DNA of 64,000 nt from Enoplolaimus lenunculus. Its lineage: Eukaryota > Nematoda > Enoplea > Enoplida > Thoracostomopsidae. This document shows, one piece after another, positions 1 to 12,100 of the stretch. Position numbers and translations under genes: made by a program. The stretch lies in the NCBI GenBank assembly GCA_030248215.1, contig JASANG010000864.1:186001-250000 (forward strand), given 5' to 3'. Position 1 is the stretch's first letter; every line of letters begins with the position of its first letter. A model generated the notes under the pieces. The model was not told the origin of the DNA. It was given only the letters and a program-made list of their open reading frames with translations, and ran no database searches.

Positions 1-122
1 TACCGATACTCGCGAAAAGCGCCGATTATTACGGATGCCGAAACCGATTAATTGGCACATCCCTAGTATGTTGTATACGCCCTTCGATCTATTTTTATTT
101 GTTTTGTAAATTGTAATTCCAG
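1..122 (+). other. Intron of MARCHF6 (3' end only)
   Basis: Sequence before the first MARCHF6 exon in the window. It ends in the acceptor AATTCCAG at 115-122. No RING-CH cysteine pattern is visible, so the ligase domain must be encoded upstream. Confidence 0.7.
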
Positions 123-3100
123 TTTATCATCCTGAAATGCCAAAACATTTGCCTATCCGTGAGGTACTAAGTGGTCTCATGAAAAGCTTAACGCATGCCA
201 TACGTTTTTGGTTTCATTACACGCTGGTCGCAGTGGCGTGGCTTGGAGTTGTTCCCCTTAGTGCCTGTATGTTGTTGCCGTTTTAATTTAATGACTCTTA
301 GCCATCGCCACATTCTAGTCGTTGGTTTTGTAAAACATGTTAGGGTAACTCCCAAGCTAAAATTCACCGCGCTATTTGCCATTGGTAAGTAAAACACGTT
401 TTAGAAGTTTTTTAAGATTTGGGTTTCTCCAAACTTCAGTTTTACATATTGATAATGTGGATAGTTGTTATTACTTAAGATTTTTTAATGACAGATTTAT
501 ATACGTGAAATCGGGATTGTGAGCTCACATTTTTGATGATTCTAATCTAATCTGTCCACACCGATAAGTTCTTATATTTGACAGTAAAATCATTTTCATT
601 TGGCGTGCTAGAAATTTTATAACCTTGCGAACAGAATTGTTCTCATTATTGTTATTAATATTATTTTTATATTATTATTACTATTATTATTATTATTAAT
701 TTATTATTACTATTATTGTTATTACTATTATTATTATTATTATTATTATTATTTCTACTATTATTATTCCGTATGAGACGTTATTACTTTTCTTTCAGGC
801 AGAATATATCGATTTTTGTTCAAATTCTCGTTGAGTTCAGTTCTTCAGTTGCCTTTTGATTTGCTGTCAACGTAAGTATTCTTCCGGCCCTCTAAACTCA
901 GCGCACCGCAATAATTTACTTATAAGAGATAACACACTGTCAAAAGCATATTTTAGGTATTTCATTTTAATGTAAAATTTGCATCGTATCATACGTGTTT
1001 GGTGCTTTTTAATGTTTTTTTGCTTCAGCATAACAGGAAGTTAATATGTGGTAGGCCGGATGCAAAGTAATTCCTATTCCAGATGGAAGTTTCGTTGGCA
1101 GCGCATTAAGCAGCATGTGCGTGGCCTACTATTGTTAACTGTGCTGAATACGTAATGCTTAATTGTAAAGTTTAGCTTTAAATAAACTAAAAAACGGTAA
1201 AATCAGTTATCCTTTAATCGCATGTGCACCTTTGGCGTTGCGACCATGTATATCAACGTTAGCAACGTTAAAAATCATATATTTTTGCGTTTTAGCAATG
1301 ACTTGTTCGTTGATTGTTGTCAAGGCGCAGCGATTATTGCAGTTACACTGTGCGCGTTCATTAGTTTGGTATGGCTTCGCGAACAAATTATTCAAGGCGG
1401 CTTGCCTACTTGGATGGATGTGCCTGCTGCTGTAGCCGGTGCTGCTGATAATAACGCCGGTGAGCAAAATGATAACCGTCAAGAAGCTGTAGTTAATACG
1501 AACAGAAATAACAATGAACCACCAGGCGATAGTCTTGTTGAGAATAACGAAAATAACGCTGGAAACGCTTCGAGTGCGGCGGAATTTAGCGGACGTGAGC
1601 AAAAACCAATAAACGACACACAAGGGACCGAAAGTTCATTGAATAAAGAGCCCATAGGAGCTGACAAGCCGGCAGATAGGGAAACTAACGCCGGTCATAA
1701 TTTGCTACCTTCGGAAAAATTATCCGCAGGACAAGGCCAAAAAGCCGGCATTGAACTTCAAAAAGCGGGTGAAGCAATGACTTCGACAGCTCAGGATCAA
1801 CCGAAACCAAGCGAAAAGAAAAGTAATAAAACGCAAACGTCGTACGACACTCCAGTATCGCCTAGCCATTCAATAGTTTCGCGATTGTCTGGGGAATCTA
1901 GTAATCAGCAAAAACACAAAACCAAAAACCTAACTAATCGGCGACGCCGGCCTGGATCACCCTCATCGGTTAAAAGCGCACCAGGGCCAGGGCCGCTGCC
2001 TGAGTTCAGTTTACTATCTCCGAGCGGCAGTAGTCCAGGCACCAGTAGTGGCGCAAGCAGTGTTACAAATAGCCCTAGTCATAGCCCGCGACACTTGCCA
2101 CATTTTGCTGGCCGGTTTTATCTTGGCGGTGGAATAGGCACCACAGCCGGCATGACAACCGCTCATCACGATGTTACGACCACCATATCTGGGACGAGTA
2201 GCTCGACGTCGAAAGATGGGTATTCTGCGAGATATGCTAATAGTTTTGAAAACGGCCGCGGCGATAAAGACGCTTTATCGGTACTGGAGCTGGAGTCAAC
2301 GAAAAAACATTTAAGCCTGCTGTCAGCGAGCTCAAGCGAATCAAACGGCGCATTTGTGAAACCGTCCAGTGGTCACATGGCGCCGGTTGAGTATCGATGC
2401 AAAGATAAAGAGTACGGCAACTCTAATAGCATCGGTTCAAACCGTCTACCATTCGCACCAAGTTTGACGGAAACCGGGGCAATATCCACTGCCGCTGGGA
2501 CGAGTAAGAGCTTGACTGATATCGCCGATGGAGTGGCAGTTGGTGTAACGACAAACGCGTTACTTCCGCCATCACCGTTCAAGCAGCAAAGACTGCTGAC
2601 AGCGTCCCCGGCGCATTCTGCTCGTGATTGTTGTGCCGGCGGTGGTGAGGCATCGTCTGAGGATGACGGACGAAAGTCATCCTTAGCGGTGAGGTGTGAC
2701 AGCGGATCAACTGGACCGAGCGATTTGGAAAGTCTCCTGCTGGTCAGCGCGGGCCGTCGCGCGTCTGATCCTTTTCTGGACGATATTGAAATCGACGATG
2801 TAATGGTAAGTTGTGCGTGGCTGCTTTATCTCCGCATGCTGTGTTCTAGGTTCTTCTGTGTGGTTTTATTTAAATAGGATTAAGCCTTGTGTTAGCTTGG
2901 ATTTTGGGTTTGGAGATTTAGTGATATATCTGGTGAATTTAATAATTGTTTTGGAAATGTAACCGTTGGAATGTGCCGATTAATCGACAGTTTTCATGAC
3001 TATCAACAGAGAACTGCTGAAAAAATTTCGATTTAATGCCTAGACGTTTTGCACTTAGCAGTGGTTAGCGGGAATGTTTTCAGTTTCAGTTGCTGTTGTG

Positions 3101-6100
3101 CATCGGTGGGTGGGTCTAATTATGAATCTGTTAGGTATCTTGACTTTCTGTTTGAAAACAAATTGGCTGATATGAACAGCTGTTGTGGTATTATAGTCGC
3201 CTATTCACTAGTCCTACCGGTTCATTAAGCGTCGCGTAGTAGAATGGGTATTCGTTAGGCTTCGGAACAAATTATGGTACATACCGGCAAATCACTAATT
3301 AACTCAGATAGATATGCAATTGTGGATTTTAATTTCATGCCGCACATATACGTCTCTTTCTGGTTCAAATGTTTTGCCTAGCATTTGTGTATATGTGACT
3401 CTTTTGGTTGCAGAGACACCGGCTTGGGTCGGCATCTTTTTCGTACGACGGAAGGCCTCTGAACGCAGTGGTTGGCAAGGCTGCGAGCATTTCAGGTGCC
3501 GGCGGCACAGGTGGCTACGACGACGATAGTAATATTGAAATTGATCTGGGGTCGCTGACACCAGGCGATAGCTGGTGGTACTCCTCATACCAATCGTTCG
3601 GAACGGGCGTGGTGTTATCACCAACATTTCGCCGAGTTGCAAGCGCTCAAGGCGCGCTTGGACGCTGCAGTATGTCACATCGTGACGCACCGAGTGAGCT
3701 AGAGCTGGCCGCAGCCGATATACAAGAGCCTATCGAACAAGACGATGCCGTTGCTGAGGCTGCCGTCGCTGGGGAGGTCGGCCTTGTACCGGGACCGCAA
3801 GCGGGCGGCGGTGGCGTACCTGGTGGGAACGGTGGAGTAGCCGGGGTTGGAGGAAATGCAGTTGGCGCACCGAACGGAGGACATCATCAGCCTGGTGCCG
3901 GAGCGAATGGTAAGCGTTTCTGCACTTGCTTACCGCGGATTGCTCTGCTCTGTAGTCGATAGGTTTAGGTTTCATTTTAGCATCATACAAGGGAACGATT
4001 TAGGTTGGAATTTGCATATATACCGTGTGTTCATTGCGTCCCGGCCTCGGAGTGGGTGTGAAACATAATTGTCATTCAATCAATTCTTATTCTTTTGAAC
4101 AAAACTGTAAGTTTACCACACGTTCCCGCTTGCATGTAGGTGACAAAAGTACTTTGCACTTTTAGAATGCAGCTGTAAAATAACACAAGAAAGTGTCTTA
4201 AATTCATAAAAACTTACATAACGGTTAAGGCTAATCGATTTGATGGGAACGTTTTCCTTAAGTAGCGAGCCCACAGCATAGCTTCTATTTATCTGTGCTG
4301 AACTGAAATAACATTTTATAGCTGCATCGTCATTTTAATTTGTCATTAAACCACCGGAGTACTAGAGTCTGATCCATATTCAAAAGGTTGTTGTGCGATT
4401 ATTCAGCGCCCAAAGAAAAGTCTTTAAAGTTCAGTCCACATTCACAGATTTGGTTTCTGTAATCCGCATCCGGATTCTGCGTGCCGCTGACTAGTTGGAT
4501 TAGGGGATATTAGGTTTTTAAGGTTTCAAGAAAGGGTCCTGAACTCAAACCAAGTTTCGTAGATTTGATTTCGGCTTATGGTAATGGATTTAATATTTTT
4601 TCGTTAAACTGGATCGGGTCTCTTTGAGGTTACTAATTCCGGTTTTAAACAGGGTTTTGAGGCAATTTGTTATGATTGTTGCAGCTGACGATGCATGGCA
4701 GCCCTTTGAATGGAACCAAGCCGCAGAAGATCTGACTTGGGAACGTTTGTTAGGTATCGATGGCTCGCTAGCGTTTCTGGAACACGTCTTGTGGGTGATA
4801 CTGGCAAATACAATGTTTATCATTATCTTTGGTAAGCGTGTTACAGATAAAATTTTTGTATGTTTATTAGTTTAAAACTACCATATCAATCGTAATTTGG
4901 CGTTGCAAGAAGGAGATGGTGAGCGCCGGTAAAAGAAAACAATGTTCTGGTACTCAATGCAAAATTTGCGATATAGCGCTTTCACGCAAGTATTAGCGGT
5001 TCGTCGATTTTCATGCTATTACTTTCAATTTGATGTTAATATGAGATATTAGTTGAGCTGTGACGTATACAAGAGCACATTGGTTGAGTCTATATTTTGT
5101 TGTGAGTCTATATTTTGCTGTTTGTATTTTGCAGCGTTTTTGCCGTTTTACATTGGCCATCTGACCGTAGTCGGGTTACGACTTGTCACTTACGTTCAAG
5201 CATTGTACTTCGAAAGCCTTATTACAACGCTCATCGGTTATGTTGTGACCGCAGTTGCGCTTTATGTGACATATTTTTGCTTTAGAGCTTTTCAATTGAC
5301 AAGGTGACTAGTTGTTATACATTGATGCTGTTACTGTCTTGTTTTCTCAGTACAACAGTGTTGTTTCAAAAAACTTGCAGAAATGAAATAACGAAGATGT
5401 TTGACGTAGAATATGAAAGAGTCGGCCATTGATTGATCGCTGATTAAACAGCAAACACATCATTGAAACTTGTGCGACAGGTGTCAGAAGGGCTATAAAA
5501 ATTTCTCACACTACCGTGGAAACTGTTTGTGATGGAATCATCTTGTAGTTATGTCAATTCAGCTGCTATATATCTTGAAAAGCTCGCAATGCATGGGTAT
5601 ACATTTTCGTGCACACTTTGCTAATTTACAACAGTATATAAATTAAGTTAAAATGTTTTGTTTTTATTGAAGGTCGTATCGGTTTATTGGCATGTGTTAC
5701 TTGGTTGTCAAGGTATTTTTGCTAGTCTTACTGGATATCGGCATCTTTCCGCTTTTATGCGGTTGGTGGCTGGACGTATGCTCGCTGGTAAGGAAACCTG
5801 TGTGCTTGCTACTGCGTGGTGGCTTAACTTCAAGCACAGTTTTTGTTACGGATGTGCCGGTCCCCAATTTTAATACACGGTGTTAAAGAACAGATAGGAT
5901 ACAACACTACATCATAATAAATGCGAAAACTTACACCATATCAAATATAAAAGATTCTAGCGCAACAGTTTCCCGGATCAGATGCCTCGATGTAAGCCCA
6001 GAAGTGAAATTAATTTCGTTCCAACTCAGTATTATGTGCAAAAAATTCAGCAAATTTGTTGCAGTGCTGATGCGTGTGTTTACGTTTTATATACGAGCGA

Positions 6101-9100
6101 TCGGGGGGTTAATTGTAATTTTGCCCTTAAAAATTAGCGCAGTGTGCTGGCGCCGCGCATAACATGCAAAATTACGTATATTCCAAAATGGACGCGCGAG
6201 AATCTACGGTGGCGTCCGACTACGCGCGTCGGTTATAGCACAACCATAAGGGTGTGGCTATACTTTTCGAAAATTTTATTGTCGAGCGATGGGCAGTACG
6301 GACGGCGCGGCGCGACAAGTATAGCACCACCAGTAGTCGAAGGCTGTGGCTTTGCATTTAAATTTTTACCATGTATAATATATTTCATCTATAGAATTTG
6401 TTTGCATCGAATCTGCACGATCGTATTAACAATTTCCACGCGTCTCCCGGTACATCAATGTTTGTTCATTGGATTGCGGGCATGATTTACGTATTCTATT
6501 TTGCATCGTTTGTGTTGTTATTGCGCGAAATCCTTCGACCCGGTGTGTTGTGGTTCCTGCAAAATTTAAACGATCCCGACTTTAATCCTATTCATGACGT
6601 AAGTTTATTGTGAGGGTGTTTTTTTTTTATTTTGAAGCCGTATGTTTTAGTGAATTTTGATGCTCGGGGTATTTAAGTTACCAGGCTCGTTCTTGGGTTT
6701 TTGCTATAAAATTATACGGGTTCGCGTATTTGCTGTAAACTGTTGGCTTAGGAGCACACGGAATTCTGATGGAATCGTGAACCGAGTGTTGAGAGCTTGG
6801 TTTTCGTTTGTTTATTATTGTTGTTATATTACGCGTTCCACAAATGTTTTATTATTGTTGGACGGTACCGCGGGTTGTTATTTTATCTACAAGATAAAAA
6901 ATAACTGAAATAATCAGTAATGTGTTTGTTGTTTTGTTTTTGTACACGAGGCGTCTTCATATAAATTTCTAATTTACTTCGTATAGCTTATTGTTTTGTA
7001 AACAAACGTTCCTTCAAAATGAAACGACTTTTAACCACCTGTGCCCAAGGTTGCCCGGGTCTCTTCCGAAAACTACACTTCAGAATCTTTACATTCCAAA
7101 TAGATTTATACTTTGTACTATATTGATGTGTGACATCGACAAGGCCAAGTATCAATACGTACAGTTATTACTATCTTTGAACAGAATGTGGCCAAAAGAA
7201 TATGGCCAGTATACTTTGTGTCTTTATGCCCAAAATTAAACAATGCCGCCGCCCTTAATCCTTCGATAATATGTACGCATATTGGTGCCCAGCAGATGTG
7301 CGCGCAGCAGTCACATAATTTGCTGTTTTTACGGTGTATCTTATAAACCTTGTCAAGGAAATAGTTTAAACGAGTGTACGTTGTTGTAATCCACAGTATT
7401 AGAGAATAACACTGGTGAAGGTTTTGTCAAAACTGCGATATATCAATCGAACGATACTGCTTTGATTAAACTTACCTGGCTGGGGGTTTGCTGTGATCAT
7501 GAAGGCAGCGGCCCCAGGGCGAGGCCTGGCCATTGCACTGCGGTTAGGCTGAACCCTGTGTCATCCCCTAATCGGGGCTTGTCAACAGCTTAATTTCTTA
7601 GTCCGGGATAGCGTTCGCGCTTCCCTTTATGGAAGTTGTTATAAGTTACATGTTCAAGTGAGATCTGAGTTGAAAACAATATGATTGCGACTAACGTAGC
7701 GCAGTGAACACGAAATGGTCACAGTATGGAAGAGGTAGAACAACCAGGCATGAACGTTATTCCACGCACGGCTTTTATACATTTGGTAATTTACACAAAC
7801 GATGTGGTTTGGAGTTGTGGTAAACGCTGTGATTTCCGTTAACTTGGCAGACATTCACCCAAATTTGTTAAACGTACGAACTGTACTACACTACAATTAA
7901 TTTTTTCTAACCACGATGTAACGTGAAATATTGCTGTAGAAAAGGGAACTAATAATTGGGAATCTGTTACGTAGTAGCGCTTGAGATACCAAGGGAAAAA
8001 TTACGACGCGGCGTTGTGAGCCGACCGGTTGTACATCTACATAAAGTTCCGATTGAGGAAAACAAAACGTTTGCCTGTGGTTAGAAACAAATAGTATGAC
8101 GGTCTGCACAGCTAATGGTGAAAATTGATTAACACACTATACGTATGTTTAAAGTATTTGTATGCCAAAGAGGTAGAAAAGCGATAAGCAGTCACAAAAA
8201 TATTCCTTAGATCGCAGCTTTGGCCCGGAAGTACGTGCGCATTTCGCCAACCCACACAGACAGCGAAAGATTGCCGAGCACAGCTACCTGGTTATACAGC
8301 GATTTGAGAAACAGAATGACCCCTCCGGTCACCCAAAATCCTATTTTTAAAGGAAACCCAAAACACTTTGATTTTATTGTGACAAAGTACAAATAGTTGC
8401 ACTTTCGCATTTAAGTCTTTTAAGGCATCGTTTAAAGAATTATGGGTCATCCGTATTTATAACGTCACGCTATGCTAAAAAATTTTCCAGACTATTCGGT
8501 TTGCCCGGGAGCAAAAACAACACTATACTTCTGAATTTGCGGTTGTACCCAAGGTGTTTTGAGACTGTGTGGTTTGTCCCGCATGTCAAAAATAATGTAA
8601 AAAAATAAATTTGGCGGCGATTTATTACTTTAATTGTATGAAGTGGCAATTCAAAGCAGATAAAAATATTCAAAAGGTTAAAAAATTGACTGAGACCGAG
8701 ACCAAAAGTCTCTGTCTCGGCAGGTTTGGTCTCGGTCCCCCTTTTTTGCCCGAGACCGCCCATTCCTGTTCATGCATCGCGCCGTGGTGGCGTTGAACCA
8801 CGACTCGTATAGTTAAGAGCCGTTCTACAACGACCGTGAGTTTAGGACAAAACTGTTCGGCATACTTGAGGCACGGCTAATGCATACTACAGCGAGCCTT
8901 AACTGTGCCTCAAATGCGCCGAACAGTTATACCGCACGGCATGACTGTTCACGAATGAAAATAACAAATTTATCGTAACATTAACATATAACACACACCA
9001 GGCTTATTCTTTATAAAATTTTACCACACCACGTCCAAGTTTTTTCACGCTTCACAGTTTTTTAATGCTGGTTCAGGTCCGTAGCTAGCTCGGATGAAGT

Positions 9101-12100
9101 AAAATCACCCTAATACATTCAGTAATGTTTTCCCTAAGTATATAAACTCCTCACCTTTTAACCCTCTGTTGATTTCTAGTTCTCAAAGAGTCATGCTGTG
9201 CAATGGGGCCAAGGTGAAAGTTAAATTTCTTTGCAGGAATGAAATGGGTATGAGCATACCTGGTGGCCCAGATCGCTATTAAAAACTCCTAAAAATACTA
9301 AATTTTCTCCAGTAGTATCAGCGATATTCCCCTTTAAGGTAACAATTAAATTTTCCCCTTAGTTGAAGAATGGAAAACCTGAGTGATACTATATAGCCGT
9401 TTTAGAAGTGGCGTGTCGAGAGATGTCTGGTCTTACAGGTGGGTGTAAATTTTTCCAGGAGCGACGAAAATTTTCTAGGAGATCTAACCAACCCCGTCCC
9501 CTCTGCTGCGGGGCAATTCTAGTTAGTCAGTTTATTCCAGAAACCAAAGATTGGTCTTTCCGAGAGCGTGGTACAAGTCAGTTGTAGCACGTCTTATTGT
9601 CCTTCCGATATACAAACGCGCGCTGCTAAGCTTGGTTCAAGCGTGCGGTGCACTCGGACATCGCTGTCATGCTGTGCACGTGCCTCAAAAACTCGTGCAG
9701 CGCAGACATGCAGAACTCGCGCTATTGCACTCGTTCTACACTTGCGCGTTCACTCGTTCTTTATTTACTTGCACAGCAAGAAAGCGATGCTCTCGTGCAC
9801 GCACTCGCCTCACTTTTGCTACAACTATTACTTATTTTTATGTCTTTAGATAGGCGCTATGATGGTTGCACTTGCCATTAACAATGCGAATGGTTTAATA
9901 AACGAAACTGGAAATTTGAAAAATTATTAAGTAAGATAGTTTCGATGTAAATAATTTGCATACAAGGAACATATTTCAGGAATGATACCCACGTGGCAAA
10001 TTTTAACCAGATTTTTGGGGAGGATTTCTGCCTCGTTTTATATTAATAGAAGATACCTTATTAGTTGAATATACGTGTAGATTTTTACGAAGAAAAAACT
10101 TTTATACTGTCACGTCTAAAGTTTATAAAACATCAGTCAGGCTAGGCAGAATTTACGTTTCGATTGATCGGTTAAAATCGGCAACAACAGGAAAAAAGAT
10201 ATTATCATTTTCAGACCACGATATTTTCTACATTCGCTTTGATATGGCGGAAGTAAACCGTTTCATGGGGCGATCATATTGCAAGTTGTGTGATAATCTT
10301 TTACCGAATGAGGAGGTGTACAGAATTGTTTCCTACAAGTTGAATATTTTTGAAACTTTCGATAGTAGTGATGATATACTAAAAATGGGAAACTTTAATC
10401 AAATTTAAGCACCGTGCTGCTGCTAGAAAAGAAAAACACACGACTTTATAACAGGTGGTTTAGTTTGACGAAAAATTGGAATATCTGAAGCAAAACAGGG
10501 CGTTACAAAATGCAACTGTGCATCAACACTTATAGAGGAAGAAAAAGTCTAATATATTGGCTTAGCGTAAATTTCAAAATTTAGCTTTTGACAAAATTTC
10601 CATGACTGATTGCCAAGAAACTAAATGCAAAGTGCGTCAGCGAAAAAAATGCATAAATAAGGTAATTTTACAAAACGGAGAAGAAGTTTGTAAACATTCC
10701 TATGTGCTGCCGAGACAACTGATGATAATTTCGCGGAACAATATTTGAGCCAGACTAATCTGAAATTAAATTTAAATGAAACCTCCATTCTTATCGCAGA
10801 TCTCACCGTTACTGAAATACGAAAGGCTATTTCTGATTTGAAAACAAATAAATCTCCTCGTTCAGATGGACTAACTACAGAATTTTACAAGAGGTTTTCA
10901 AGGCAAATAGACCCAGTTTTGCTAAAAGTCCACAAAGCATGTTTCCATAAGGGACATTTAACAAAAAGTATGCATACCGGAAAGATTAGTTTGTTATATA
11001 AAAGCAAGGGTGATACGTCAGAGTTGAAAAATTGTAGACCTGTCAGTGTTTTGAATGTTGTCTACAAAATACTTACATCCATACTACCTAAAAGGCTGAG
11101 ATATGTCATGAAGGCATTGTACATCCGGATAATGTCGACTTAGGCGATTTCTAGATAAGTGGTTGAAATTTATCTATCAGGAGGGTATAGTAACATCAAG
11201 AATAGTGATGAATGGGCTAATTTCAATTTCAGTGAAAATTACTAGAGGTTTAAGGCAGGGGTGTTTCTTATCCCCCAATACTATATGCCATAACCACAGA
11301 ACCACTAGCGGATGCAATCTGCAATGATAGCTTAAGTAAGAGAATCTTTTTAAAAGAAAGTAAGGTGAAAAATTTATGCAGTGTGTGTTACAAAACCCGT
11401 GTATTCCTGTATTTTATAAACATTTGTGTATGGCATGCTAATTATACGATTCTTATCGCATAGATCAACATCGAGAGAGTGTATTAGGAACACAATTACT
11501 TCTAAAACAGTGAGTCTTTCTGAAGTAGTAGAAACAGAAAGGGTAAGCAAATAAAGACGGATGTAAAACAATGCACTTTTATTGGAACGCAGCACTGGGA
11601 GTAACGCAAAAGTTTGTGATTCAAGTAACAATTCCAGCTTTTAAGACAAAGTTTGTGGACGGTTATTCCAGACATACACATTTTATGGCGGTTCATAAAG
11701 GTTTAGCCACAGCCGATAGAGAGTGAAAATATATAGAAATAAGAAAGTTTGTGATTTAAGTAACAATTCCAGCTTTTAAGACGAAGTTTGTGGACGGTTA
11801 TTCCAGACATACACATTTTATGGCGGTTCATAAAGGTTTAGCCACAGCCGATAGAGAGTGAAAATATATAGAAATAAGAAAGTTTGTGGACGGTTATTCC
11901 AGCTTTTAAGACAAAGTTTGTGGACGGTTATTCCAGACATATACATTTTATGGCGATTCATAAAGCTTTATTCACAGCCGATAGAAAGTGAAAATATATA
12001 GAAATAAGAAAGTTTGTGATTTAAGTAACAATTCCAGCTTTTAAGACGAAGTTTGTGGACGGTTATTCCAGACATATACATTTTATGGCGGTTCATAAAG

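Noticed and set aside
195-392. Open frame continuing the first MARCHF6 exon past 266
   Set aside because: The conserved sequence stops at PLSAC with a GTATGT donor; the matching continuation RIYRFLF is in the exon at 799-871. The 267-392 stretch is intronic.
9551-9881. Overlapping open frames in the CpG-rich 9.55-9.88 kb stretch
   Set aside because: All three frames are open because of base composition; no domain, splice signal or similarity is visible.
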